A stretch of DNA of 64,000 bases from Canna indica. Lineage: Eukaryota; Streptophyta; Magnoliopsida; Zingiberales; Cannaceae. The translations under genes and the position numbers were made by a program. Shown piece after piece: positions 1 to 12,149 of this stretch. Numbering within the stretch: the first letter of the stretch is position 1; every line of letters begins with the position of its first letter. The notes under the pieces are model-generated. The model worked only from the letters and a program-made list of their open reading frames with translations, did no database searches and was not told where the DNA came from. The DNA lies in assembly GCA_034359265.1 (NCBI GenBank), contig CP136898.1, positions 684,501 through 748,500 on the forward strand, read 5' to 3'.

Positions 1-996
1 GGATGTCTACGTCAGACTTGCGTGTCCTGGACAATTAAAATATGAAATTGAGCTGTAACTAAATAAGCCTAATTTGTTGTCATCCATACTCTGTTTCAGT
101 CTTGCAAATAGGATTGAGGTCATACCTCTTCTCATGTAAAGATGACCAAGAGAACGTTGTCTTTTCTTGTTCCAGGACAACTTTTTGTTGGGCTCAACTT
201 GGCAGAATTTGATGCAAGAATAGCTAAAGAGTAGCACATATTGCATCAGTTGGGACTTGCATTTGCATATGCCTACTTTAATAATAAGTCCGCCTAAATT
301 ACTCATCACATCTACATGTTGGGCCTTTTGCAACCCAAATAAGTCCGCCTAAATTACTCATATAAATCAAGTTGCTAAAGCAATGACTTGCACGCTGATT
401 AATATCCCTCCAAATTCTTTAAAAAAGGCTTATCCATGGAAGAAGAGCATGTGTCGCATTTACGTCAAATTCCAATTTCCAAAAGCATTTGGTCAAACAA
501 TAACCCTACACCATATGCTTCCTACCCTGCTTCGGCAGAAAAAGACAGGAATAAGATAGCGAAAAAAAGCACCAGGATTGATTATTAACTGCATTTTGAA
601 TTGTAACTGGAAGTATTCCATTTTGTCTATATACTACCATCAAGCATGTGCAGCTACATCAATTGAGATGTGAGGCATAAATTCCAGAAATCAAAGCAGG
701 GACATGGAAGGGACACAAAACCGGCACATTCAAGCAAGCAACAAGTCTAACTCAAGACTATCGTGTACCAATCTAACAATTTCTTCAAACGCTACATGGC
801 ACAAGAGATAATGTAATGGAAATCAAAGCAGTTATATTTCCAGGATGAGATCAACAGCATTCATTTATCACAAATTCCAGAATTGAGCGCTAGTACGCCA
901 CTAGCACTTCTCAGACATCGCACCATAATACTGAAATTTAGATCAGAAGATTACAAAAGTTGCGATGTGAGGCATAAAGAAGATTATAAAAACAAA
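1..996. other. Intergenic, no gene recognised
   Basis: AT-rich sequence. The last 100-150 bases are probably the 3' untranslated region and polyadenylation zone of the histone H3 gene, which is read leftward. A 108-codon open frame at 7-333 (-) has no recognisable domain and low-complexity composition, and I do not call it a gene. Confidence 0.5.
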
Positions 997-1584
<588 letters not shown>

Positions 1585-1638
1585 TTAAACGTTGGATCGT
1601 TTTGTATTTGACGGCTCAGATGCTGTTCGGTGGAAGCA

Positions 1639-1646
1639 CGCGGATC
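1639..1646 (+). promoter_or_regulatory. Plant histone octamer motif
   Basis: CGCGGATC, the octamer known from plant histone gene promoters and tied to S-phase/meristem expression. It is 232-239 bp upstream of the H3 start. A one-mismatch inverted copy (GATCCGTG) follows within a few bases. The motif is seen directly; its function here is inferred from other plant histone genes. Confidence 0.6.
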
Positions 1647-1719
1647 ACGATCCGTGGCTCCCAGATTTTTTGGGAATTCTACACAATAGGTTTTTCCTAC
1701 GAAGCATTGGATCAACGGA

Positions 1720-1791
1720 GGGCATTTGGTCTAGTGGTATGATTCTCGCTTAGGGTGCGAGAGGTCCCGAGTTCAATTCTCGGAATGCCCC
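1720..1791 (+). tRNA. tRNA-Pro (anticodon AGG)
   Basis: A 72-nt intronless tRNA gene. The acceptor stem GGGCATT pairs with AATGCCC (1784-1790), with discriminator C at 1791. The anticodon stem CTCGC/GCGAG encloses the loop TTAGGGT, so the anticodon is AGG, reading CCU-type proline codons with inosine at position 34. The T arm contains GTTCAATTC. A CAA start motif lies at 1713-1715, as is usual upstream of plant tRNA genes, and a run of seven T (1804-1810) is the Pol III terminator. The gene is divergent from histone H3 and about 310 bp from its start codon. Confidence 0.97.
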
Positions 1792-1803
1792 ATTGCACTT
1801 ATA

Positions 1804-1810
1804 TTTTTTT
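1804..1810 (+). terminator. Pol III terminator of tRNA-Pro
   Basis: Seven consecutive T residues, 12 bases after the tRNA 3' end, the standard RNA polymerase III stop signal. Confidence 0.75.
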
Positions 1811-2277
1811 ATCTTAAACACTTTCGTAGTGCTTCTGTACCAACCTCAGACATTAGACAATTATGCCACACTAACCCAAGTACGCAATTGATTATCTAGT
1901 TCAATCGCTAGAACAACTTCAAATAATGTCCAAGTCATAATTACTCAATATTGATTTGATGAGACTAATAGTAAAATTTGTGCTTGTTCAGTAAAGTTCA
2001 TCAAATACCACCACCATCATCATCCTTTTCCAACTAATTAACTCAACATTAACTTGCTTGACTTAAGCATTATATTTGAAATGAGTCCCAACCTCGACAA
2101 AATTATGATATTTTAATCAAGTTTCATTATTTCTTATTGAAACATAACATATTTGGTGTCATGATCATAATCATGCAATACATTACATGCATTACCTCGT
2201 GGAGATTATCACCCTGTCTGTTTTCCGCACAAGGAAACTGATCATATTGTCTTCAAGGTTTCATCATGATATTTATG

Positions 2278-2413
2278 CGATCACTGATTAATTAGAATGA
2301 CATTTTTATTTATTTTGTGGTTGTTTAAAGCAATGTTATTTCTATCGATCACTGATTAATTAGAATGACATTTTTATTTATTTTGTGGTTGTTTAAAGCA
2401 ATGTTATTTCTAT
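2278..2413. repeat. Perfect 68-bp tandem duplication
   Basis: Two identical 68-bp units, 2278-2345 and 2346-2413, head to tail with no mismatch. The unit starts CGATCACTGATTAATTAG and ends TTATTTCTAT. The identity in otherwise unconstrained DNA suggests a recent event. Confidence 0.95.
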
Positions 2414-3392
2414 TTTCCTCTCTTTTCATTGTCCTGTTCACTGAAAGGACGATTCAACCACAAGGCATTTCCGCCAAAACATAGCAAATCAAATATTCAA
2501 TTTTTTTCATCCATGAAGTACAATTTTGTAGCATGACATGAAAAATCATATCATCTTCCACAGAATGCAACAATGCGTGGCAAAATGAACACCATTCATG
2601 ACATCTATAGATTGTTCGAGAACACATGCAATTTGCAAGGCTGATTACTCAAGTCGTGCATTCATTTATGAACTTTTGGTTTGTATCAACGTCGCCCATT
2701 CCGACTTTGTGGGAATGATACAGTGATGCAACAACCCACACAGTATTCAACAGAAAGCAGGATTTGGACTTGCCTTGATACGAACCCAATAGATTTCTTC
2801 GATATCCATCAATTCCTAAATTTGTCGATCGAGGCATATGCTTCTGGAAAAATGGAATGCGACTGACACTGATCCATATTTTAAAATATTTCCTTCATCA
2901 GATATCTGGAATCCAATCAAGCAATAGTATACAAGTTGTCAATAACTAAAGGAGTTTTGTGGTCTAAATATATATGACCTTGAGAATAAAAGACACAAGC
3001 GAGTGTATGTGGACAACCTTGATTCCCCAGCAAAGAAGGCATTGGTTCCTTCTCCACAACTTGTGCTGGTACAATTTTGCAGCAGCTTTTATTTTCTTGC
3101 TTCACTCAGCTGATAGATATCATCTGGATTTCTTGGTCCTACAAATAAACATCAGCAAGGTAGCAATTAACTAATTGTCATGTAAATGATGTACATCTTT
3201 CTATCTATTTTCCAGGATTTTGCTTACATGCATTAAAAATGGCAAATTGACAAACTTCAGCATGTAGCAGTAAACGAAGTATTATCAGGTGCACTAATTC
3301 AATTAAACAACAATGTAGCACTTCAATGTGCACCATGGTGTTTTTCACTTATGTTTACAAAATTTAATATGATATAAGCTGACAACTTGCTC

Positions 3393-3512
3393 GCCGGCCA
3401 AAGATAACTGTACCTCCTTTTTGGAGCTTGTCACATTAATAGCAATACTAATGCCGGCCAAAGATAACTGTACCTCCTTTCTGGAGCTTGTCACATTAAG
3501 AGCAATATTAAT
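3393..3512. repeat. 60-bp tandem duplication, slightly diverged
   Basis: Two 60-bp units, 3393-3452 and 3453-3512, each beginning GCCGGCCAAAGATAACTG. They differ at only a few positions. They lie about 600 bp upstream of the ABCG22-type gene's TATA box. Confidence 0.9.
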
Positions 3513-4061
3513 GCATCCCTGATTCCCTGTAGACCAAGCAGGAAACTTCACGTCCTATGATAATTGGTAATCCGACTTCTGCAGGATAACCGGATAAGCA
3601 TACATCAGAAATGACCTAGACCAAATTGATAATGAAACAAGCTTCCTGCAGGATAATAGTTAGAGAAAACTAAAGAGGTAAGAATCAATATCTGCTTCTC
3701 TGTTGTTACACGATGAGCAACGATATTGAAATCCAAAAGTGATTTCAGGGACAATGGAAATGGAGCTCATTATTGCTTAAGCAAGCAGTGGGGACAACAA
3801 TGCTCCCCTTTTTTTCAGATGCTGTCATACTTTCACTCCCACCTGATGAGCCATGTTTTTCCAGTCCCAAATTAATCGTGCTTGTATTCATACAAGTAAA
3901 AGCTACTTGACTATCTTCCAAGTTTTTATAAATGTGATGTAGACAACTGATATCAATTTGCAAAGATCCATCTAATGTGGCTAATTGTTTTTCCTTTACT
4001 GACTAATTATTTCTGAATATTTGGCTCCCATGTCTAAGCCAGTCCCGCATCTCAGCAATAT

Positions 4062-4069
4062 CTATAAAA
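4062..4069 (+). promoter_or_regulatory. TATA box of the ABCG22-type gene
   Basis: CTATAAAA. Transcription probably starts near 4095. A non-coding first exon would end at 4158 (CAG before GTAATC), with a 5' leader intron 4159-4743 whose acceptor CTCAG lies 14 bases before the ATG at 4758. The motif and splice signals are seen; the leader structure is inferred. Confidence 0.55.
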
Positions 4070-4757
4070 GCCGCCCTGATCCATCCAGAGTTAAAATCAT
4101 CTGCTCTTTGTTTCTATATCACAAGAGTGCGCACTTTGTTGGAACCAGAATTTCGCAGGTAATCACTCAATTTCTGCAAAATACTATGTAAGATTGTAAG
4201 CTCTTGTCATATTACCTCTCTCTACATTTTTAGGAATATATGCTATATACTATTCCTATTATGCCACACTAATACCATTAGAAACCAACCAAAGGAGACA
4301 CTGGGCTTGCTAGATATATAGTTCCTGACTGCATTACATTGTTGTTCTTGCCCTTTGAGAATTGTCCTTGTACTGCTTTGCAGAGAAAGAACCTCTAGCA
4401 GAAATAAATTATTGAAGAGAAAGAAAGACTATAATGAAAGAAAAAGCTAAGGTCAAGACTAAGATATAGTCAGCAAAAGAGGTGAACAAAAAGATAGAGA
4501 GAGTAAAAAGATATCCAAACATTAGAATGCGTCAACATTAGAAATCCTACAGTTATACTTGAATTACAATGTAACAACACATGCAGAGACCATTACTTTG
4601 CCTTCTATTTCTATATCTCCTGCTAATTACTTCTGCAAATTAAAATCTTATGTCATATTTTCTTCCATATTTTGTTACAAAGAAAAGAAAACATAATTCA
4701 TTTTCTTCCTACAATTTTCTGATTCCTTTCTTAACTAACTCAGATCCACTGTAGTAA

Positions 4758-7700
4758 ATGCAGGGACCAATTGAGAAGAAAGTGTTCATGTCAAAAAATC
4801 AACAAAATATGGATGACATTTATGGTATCATTTTGAAATCCGCATCAGTACAGGACCATGTACAAAAATTAAGGAAAGCTCAAAGTGCTGATTCAATCAT
4901 CAGCAAGGTGCAAAAGGATGAACATGGTACCTGGTTCAACTTAAGGATGAGCCAAAGTTTTGGGAGAAAGGTAGCATCAGAAGAATCATATTCCACAGCA
5001 AAGCGTACAAAGAGTGCACAACATTTGGAAGCTACGCTTGCACCCGTTGAGAGTGGCATAGAAAGTTCAGGAGAAGGAGAACATGTGCTTGACTTTTGGG
5101 ATGGCATGCCATCATCTGAGGTAGAAGAGACTTCATTGAAGAATAATCGTCCACATGGTGAGACATGACATGCCCACTTTAGTCTTATTAGACAATACAG
5201 CTGTATACATGAGAGCAAATTAAATTTACAGATATATTCTGGAATATTAAGTTAGCTGTTAGTCTGTCACTATAGGCTCAGCAGCAGCACAAACATTTAG
5301 GTTCTCTGAATTCAAAGCCATATTAACTAGTTGAACTAATGTGTAAAACTATAATGTTCAGATGCAACATTCTTTTAATTTCTCGAGATCTAAAATACTT
5401 ATATAGGAAGCTGATTATATAGGTTAGTTATGAGCTGCATTGAATTTCTCACTCTGTTACCTAGGCCTACCTTTTTCATGCTCAGCTTTTGAATATGGCA
5501 GAAGTCTACATGCATGTACGACTCCAATCCAGAACATAGAATATCTGTAGAAATTCCTCATGAAATAACAAAATATATGTAGATCTGTACAGAACTTTAC
5601 AATTTTAAATCTCAACATTTATGTACATATGACAAACATTCCAGTGAAAGATGATCCAGTGGAAGTTTTGATGAATAACACAGAAAACTTGGATCCAGTT
5701 TTATGGATGAAAATGAAGAAGGAGCCCAGTTTCCCCATATATCTCAAGGTACCACAGTATCGTGTGACGCTCCTGAGATGTTCATGCAGTTCTCCATTAA
5801 TCAGGTCTGATGTTAAAATAACTTCCAACACCATGCAGTTCTCTGATGTGGGATTTAAGGTCATAGCAAATAGAGGACAAAGCGCAGTTGCCACAAGGCC
5901 TATCCTTCAAGGAGTTACAGGATCTGTGGAGCCTGGTGAGGTTCTAGCTCTAATGGGACCATCAGGAGGGGGTAAAACAACACTGCTTAGTCTCCTCAGT
6001 GGAAGGATAAAGATTAAGGACCACAGAGGCAGCATAACTTACAATGATCAACCATACTCTAATTCGCTCAAGCGAAGGTATAAAACTTCATGCATAATTT
6101 GTCTTTTAGAGCTATACTGAAGTTGAAATTTGCACATCATATTATGGCAATGTTCTTCTTTTCATAAAACTGCTTGATGCACTTAGAGATACTATTTATC
6201 TAAATGGTGGTGTGCAGGATCGGTTTTGTGCTACAAGATGATATTGTCTTTCCGCACCTAACAGTGAGAGAGACATTAACATATTCTGCTCTTCTTCGTC
6301 TTCCTAAAACATTAACTAAACAGCAGAAGGAAGAAAGAGCTATGAAAGTAATCTTTGATTTGGGACTTGAAAGGTAAACTGTTAGCGTAAAATCAGTAGT
6401 CAAAGACAATTTAAAAAGTATTATTAATGATAAAGTTTTTTTTTTCCTTTTGATGATCTTTGATCTTCTCTTAATGAAATATCATACAACAATATTATGC
6501 GATAAAATAAACAAATGGAAAATGGGAATATTTATTTTTGATGTGATAACAATCTATTGATTCAAGCTTATGATGCTGTTTACTATTAAGGTCTATGATG
6601 TCCTACTACAGGTGCCAAGACACTATAATAGGTGGAGCATATATCAGAGGAATTTCAGGTGGTGAAAGAAAGAGAGTATGTATTGGAAATGAAATCCTAC
6701 TTGATCCATCACTCCTTTTTCTCGACGAACCAACATCAGGTCTTGATTCAACCACAGCACTTCGGATAACTAAGATGCTGCACAACATCGCTCATGTATA
6801 TTTTTTCTTTTCCCACTAATAAGTCATTGGATTCATATATAAACTCAACAGAGTTCCAAAGTTGCAAATTTTAATTGTGATTTCTGCAGGTTGGAAAGAC
6901 TGTCGTTACCACTGTACACCAGCCTTCTAGCAGACTATTTAATATGTTTGACAAGTTAATTTTGTTAGGCAAAGGCACTTCCATATATTTTGGAAAAGCA
7001 TCAGAAGCAATGTTGTACTTCTCGTCAATTGGTTACAATCCTCTCATACCAATGAACCCAGCTGAATTTCTCATAGATCTAGCCAATGGGAACATCAATG
7101 AGAAATCTATACCATTGGAACTAGAGCATGGATTCCTAAAAGAAAATGAGGAAATCAGCCACCATTTAGGAAGGCCATCTTCCATGGACATTCAAGAAGT
7201 ATGTTGACAATTACAACCATGCAGTTACTTTTAAAACTTTAACCCTTGCATTTAATTGCTATTATATTGATCACTTCTTCAAACTATGCTTCCACAGTAT
7301 CTGGTGGGTGAATATGAAACCCGGGTTGCTGGTGCAGAGAAGAAGAAACTTCTAATACCAGCTCCAATTGATGCAAGCTCAGTGATGCAAGGAAGATCCA
7401 GACTGAATAAATCAAGGGTTAGTTGGTTGGAGCAGTGTCACATTCTCTTCTGCAGGGGTTTAAAAGAGAGACGCCATGAATACTTAAGTTGTATCCGAGT
7501 CATTCAGGTAATAGCAACTGCAATAATAGTTGGGTTACTATGGTGGCACCCTGATGCTTCTACACCAAAAGAACTACAAGACCAGGCAAGTATTATATCC
7601 ATGATATGCAATTTTGAGATAAATAATTTAGTTCGTTTTTTTTATTCATTGAAAAATTCTACTTGATTTTACATGTTTAACTTTCTGCTTATGATGTTAA

Positions 7701-8648
7701 ACACCACAGGCAGGATTACTTTTCTTCATTTCCGTATTTTGGGGTTACTTCCCAGTTTTTGCTGCTATTTTCACATTTCCTAAAGAACGAGCTATGCTTG
7801 CCAAAGAAAGATCTGTAGACATGTACAAGCTCAGTGCATATTTTGTTGCTCGAACCATGAGTGATCTACCCTTGGACCTCATCCTACCAATAGTGTTCCT
7901 GCTTGTTGTCTATTTCATGGCAGGATTGAGAGCAGAGTTTGCAACATTCCTAACAAGCATGTTGACAATTTTTCTAAGCATTCTAGCTGCTCAGGTATAC
8001 ATTTATAGCAAGGAAAATAAGTAAATAAGTATGTAGGAATAATGAAATAATCAAACTCATAGATTGCTTACCCAGTGTTATTTTTGTGTGTTCTGAGGGG
8101 AGCTGCAATTTTGAAATAGTGACTCTTGCTCATGGCTAAGTTGATCGAGTTTTCTTTAACAGGGATTGGGACTGGTCATAGGTGCAGCTCTGATGGATGT
8201 CAAGAGAGCAACAACATTAGCTTCTATAATCATCATGACCTTTATGTTAGCTGGAGGTTTCTTCATACAGGTAACTGATTATAACAAAAGTTCTTAGTAT
8301 ATACATTTATACTATAAGAGCTAATCATCGTACTGTTATAAGAATATAAAAAATTTGATTTTTATTATTCAACTGAAATTTGACCAACTTTGCTTGTGCA
8401 TGCAGAGGGTTCCATTTTTCATGTCATGGATTCGTTATTTGTCTTTCAACTATCATTCATATCGGTTACTTCTCAAGATACAGTACGGTTGCACCAGTGC
8501 AAGTCAGCATAGCACCACTCCTTGCAAATATCCTTTGATTAAAGAACTTGGACTTGGTCATGGAGGGATGGAAGTAGGTTCCATGATAGCTATGGTTGTT
8601 GGGTACAGAATATTAGCTTATCTTTTTCTTAGGAAAATGAAAATTTGA
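4758..8648 (+). CDS. ABCG22: ABC transporter G family half-transporter, ABCG22-type
   Basis: Half-size transporter (nucleotide-binding domain then membrane domain). Arabidopsis ABCG22 acts in guard cells on transpiration and ABA-related responses; ABCG22 identity here rests on similarity. Exons: 4758-5157, 5645-5748, 5839-6077, 6218-6373, 6612-6795, 6890-7198, 7298-7585, 7710-7994, 8163-8270, 8406-8648, giving 771 residues, close to the family length. The N-terminal 165 residues are hydrophilic and variable. Then come the family lead-in [13 protein letters not shown], Walker A GPSGGGKT (208-215), signature ISGGERKR (from 314) and Walker B LLFLDE (334-339). About six membrane segments follow from roughly residue 480, with [15 protein letters not shown] near the end. 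The intron after 7585 has a GC donor. The start is the first ATG after the leader intron. Confidence 0.93.
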
Positions 8649-9306
8649 AGTTATAAGCCCGTTTTGAGAATATAAGAAAACAAGTGGAATTCATTGCATC
8701 CTTGGCCATAGAAGTAAGGTGTTAGCAAGATGGAGGTCTGTCTTGCGAGTCCATAAAGTTAATTTTGCCTATGTACAATGGCATGTATACTTAAGGTTAG
8801 TTGAATTGGTTTTATTAATGTATGGTCTCTATTTTGGCCATATGCTTTCTAAGAGTAAATTGAAGGACCGAAACATATAATCAAAGGAACAAATAAAGAA
8901 TAAATAAATACGCAATGTATGTAACTGGTAGATTGAACCTATTTATGAAACATATGATGCCAGGATACCTACATCAATTTGAAACATAAAAAATAATTGT
9001 AAATAAATTTAAAATGTGAATTATCTTAATCAATTCAACTACTAGAACATAGACACTCGACTTCCAACTACAAAATCTATATGGGATATCAGTCACCAAA
9101 TTCAAAAAGGACACTGATGACAGAAGAGATTAGCTGAAGCCATTAGACAAGTATGAACAATTTATTTATGGATTGTTGAATGGACATCCACTGATCTCAG
9201 TTAAGAAAATTCGAAGTCTCCATTTTTAAAAATAAAAAGAGTACAACCTAATAACTCAAGTACGAGTGCATCTCTACAATAGCGAACTTTGAGATAAAAA
9301 GGAGGC
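8649..9306. other. Intergenic, nothing recognised
   Basis: 3' flank of the ABCG22-type gene followed by AT-rich sequence. No domain, RNA or clear transposon end was seen. Confidence 0.5.
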
Positions 9307-9597
9307 TTACGTCTTCTTCATCCATGCTTCTCCGCATAACGGTAACTTGAAAATAAATCTTCCCTTCGGTACCCAATGCCTGTTTAAAAATGTGCAGAAC
9401 ATATTAGCGAAATTGGTACGATTTGGAGACCGTAAACAATAGAAATATCAAAACTCCAAATCAGCAGTCAAGACAGCGAAAACGCAGATAAAGAATACAG
9501 TTCAATATCTAAACCTTTCGGTCGTATGCTGATTGCCTGCGGATATCGTATTCAGCCTTCTTCCGATTCCTCTATCGGGGATCCATTCGGAATCCAT
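9307..9597 (-). CDS. Possible two-exon microprotein, unknown function
   Basis: Not a recognised family. An ATG in strong context (GCGCCATGG, start at 9597) opens an exon 9597-9515 ending at a GT donor. An acceptor TTAAACAG leads into exon 9379-9307, ending at TAA. The joined frame is 51 residues (starts MDSEWIPDRGIGRR, ends GEAWMKKT). The second exon alternatively contains a GTAAG donor overlapping the stop, so the transcript may continue or be non-coding. Another frame across the same junction is also open but lacks an ATG. An (AG)n tract and GC-richer sequence to the right could be its promoter. Low confidence; transcript evidence would decide. Confidence 0.25.
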
Positions 9598-9669
9598 GGC
9601 GCTTCTGCTGAGCTCGACGCAATCCCCTTGTGGCTACTTGCTGGATTTCACAAATCAAAAAACCGAATC

Positions 9670-9697
9670 AGGGAGAGAGAGAGAGAGAGAGAGAGAG
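9670..9697. repeat. (AG)n microsatellite
   Basis: About 13 uninterrupted GA units, in the likely leader or promoter zone of the possible minus-strand transcript at 9.3-9.6 kb. Confidence 0.9.
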
Positions 9698-9699
9698 CG

Positions 9700-10272
9700 T
9701 GCGAGAAGGAACCAGGAAATAAATATAAGCCGATGAGGAGATTCAATCAGGCGACATAAGGCAGACGACCTTTGCGAGACGATGGGGAAGGAAGAAGCCG
9801 GCGTTTGGAAGAAGAGGAAGCCGAGGGGATGACCTGAGGAATGGAGGAGGGCGTGCGATCTGGTGCTTCGCGAAACAGGTTAAGATTACTAGATTCTGAT
9901 AAAACCGACCCGGCTCGGTTGGGCCATGTTTGTGCAACAAAGTCGTCGAACTCGATTGTTTACGCCGTACGAGGGAATTTGGACCCGGTCCATGTGTAAT
10001 TTTCTTTGCCAGGAAATTATAAAGATATGTTAATTTTGAATATAAATCAATTAAAAATGATAAATTTAGTTATTCTCATTGAGTGGATGAATAGTGAATG
10101 ATTTTCCACTGTGAAAATATGACAAATACACTTGTTTATTCAGCATCATTTTCTTAGTTTTTTGTATAATTATGTAATGCTTCGTGTTTCTTAATTTGCT
10201 CCATTCTGTGTCTCTTAAAATTTTGTTTTAATATATTTTTATATTATCATAAATAATTCACAATTAATGTTA
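9700..10272. other. Intergenic, left of the MITE pair
   Basis: Starts GC-richer, then becomes AT-rich. A short open frame from an ATG near 9841 (+, about 52 codons) has no recognisable features and I do not call it. Confidence 0.5.
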
Positions 10273-10527
10273 GAATAAATTACATCGACCTCTCTTCTAT
10301 TTATAATTTTATCTTATAATCCTCCTAAATTTTGTAAAAGATTACACAAATCTCCTTTATTACGAAATAAGATTACATAAACCTCCTCCGAGTTTTGTAA
10401 AATATTATACAAACCTCCCCTAAAAAAAATACTCAAAGATTACTCAGTGGAGTTGATTATAACCTGGACAAATAGAGGAGGTCAGTGTAATTTCACTAAA
10501 TCTCATGAGAGGTCAGTGTAATTACCC
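10273..10527. mobile_element. Mutator-type MITE, copy 1
   Basis: A 255-bp element flanked by a perfect 9-bp direct repeat TTAATGTTA (10264-10272 and 10528-10536). The ends are inverted: left GAATAAATTACATCGACCTC, right reverse complement GGGTAATTACACTGACCTC. A 9-bp target duplication with such ends fits a non-autonomous Mutator-like element. It has no coding capacity. Copy 2 lies 0.9 kb to the right. Confidence 0.8.
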
Positions 10528-11406
10528 TTAATGTTAAATTAGTTTAACTAACTTTAAATTGGTGCCGGTACACAACGTATATTTAGTTTTTAAAAAATAA
10601 ACCTACATATATACATACGGGTGCCGTGTATGTTAAGAGCGAAAGTCTGCTTTTCCAACGCGTTTATATCAATTTGCTGGTGTCAAAATTAAAATACATA
10701 AGCGTCAATCGGTATTTAATACATGAGTGGTGTCGGTTATTGCATTGCTTTTTATAGTATATATATTTGTAATGATCATGCATGTTTTCCTCCATTTTTT
10801 TAATTATATATATTAAACTAGACTAATACTTTAGGTCCGATCGAATTAGAATCAGAAGCGCCCACATGCATGAACTAGACTCAAGTCAAACCATACGACT
10901 TAATTAGCCCGAGGACTCCACCCGATCATACAAGGACATTATCATCATTGTTAATTAATTACGAGAGATTATTCATTCATGAGTCCCGACATATTCGGGA
11001 TCAACATCGACTTATTATGAGCAACACTCCTACGAGATTACTAGGTGAAATCATCGCCAAGTACCCCTCGTCCTACACTATATACGAACTCAATGCTATG
11101 GGGTACATGATTCCATTTTCTATTACCTCACATGAAACTTATTTTTACTTAAGCGTTAGAATATCTTTTGCAGACTCTCCTCTATGGAGTCGCACATGAA
11201 CATTTGGCGCTCATTGTGGATCATGGAGCCGAGTAAATTTACTTGCCTCGTAATGGTTGGTACCCAGAGTTAGATGAATGTTGTCGCACATAAACAACAC
11301 CCCAGTGGTGCAAGTCTCTCTCTCTCTCCCCCCCCCCTCCTACTACACGATTGACTGCATTGCTCCGACTCGAGGCCGGAATATATATATAACAAGTTAA
11401 TATTAT
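10528..11406. other. Intergenic between the two MITEs
   Basis: AT-rich, with an 83-codon open frame at 10948-11199 (+) that matches nothing I recognise. Short CT and poly-C tracts lie near 11320-11340. No gene called. Confidence 0.45.
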
Positions 11407-11833
11407 GGGTAAATTACACTGATCTCACATCTATTTATAATTTTGTCATGTGATATTTTTGAGTTTTGTAAAAGATTACACAAACCTTCCATACGTACGA
11501 AAATTACTAATGACAAAAAAATCATTATTATTTAACTTTTATTTTATCATATTTTACCTCATGAGTGCTTAACATTTAATTTTTACATTCAACAAACATT
11601 AATTTTATGAAAAATATTAAATAATAAAATAATTTTTCAAAAATTTATTTTTAAAATATTTATTTAATTATTTTATGCATGATTTTTAATAATTTTTCAG
11701 CAATGGGCATAAAAAAAAAATACAGATTATATTTAATATCATTAATTACATAGAAGATAAATATCACGTAAACAAATAAAAGAAAAATCAATATAATTTT
11801 ACTGACCTCACGAGATTTCAGTGTAATTTATCC
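11407..11833. mobile_element. Mutator-type MITE, copy 2
   Basis: A 427-bp element of the same family as 10273-10527. The left end GGGTAAATTACACTGATCTC and the right end, reverse complement GGATAAATTACACTGAAATC, are inverted. It is flanked by a 10-bp direct repeat with one mismatch, TTAATATTAT (11397-11406) and TTAACATTAT (11834-11843). Very AT-rich interior, non-coding. It ends about 300 bp upstream of the first NHL gene. Confidence 0.8.
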
Positions 11834-12149
11834 TTAACATTATTAGTTATATCCAATATCAGATTGCCCTTCTTCTCGAACAGCTAGCAATGCAACACAT
11901 TTTCACAATATTATATGAAATCATCGTCTTCTTAATTAACGCACACCTTATCTTCAATTCGAGTACCGTGTACGTGTTGCATCCAGAAATTTGACAAATG
12001 TCCATAAATATCTAATATTTTCAGAAATTAATCTATCAAAATATTACATTATTTTGACTCCATATATATATCTAACGACCGTCAAATTGTTTTCTCTCTT
12101 CATTCGCTTGCTTGCTTCTTCTTCTTCGTTTCTTCTATCATTATATATC

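Larger units (their letters stand above)
1811..4061. other. Intergenic between tRNA-Pro and ABCG22
   Basis: No gene recognised. It holds two tandem duplications (listed separately). Four short open frames on the minus strand (2649-2837, 2917-3105, 3345-3551, 3745-3963) have no recognisable domain and no convincing splice chain. The right end is the promoter of the ABC transporter. Confidence 0.5.

Noticed and set aside
1..333. 108-codon open frame at the left edge (-)
   Set aside because: No recognisable domain, unusual composition, no start or splice support.
2649..3963. Possible multi-exon minus-strand gene from four short open frames
   Set aside because: No domain, no consistent splice chain, and one frame runs through the 60-bp tandem repeat.
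11991..12149. 53-codon N-terminal extension of the first NHL protein
   Set aside because: AT-rich leader-like sequence; the family starts with a short polar tail, which begins at 12150.
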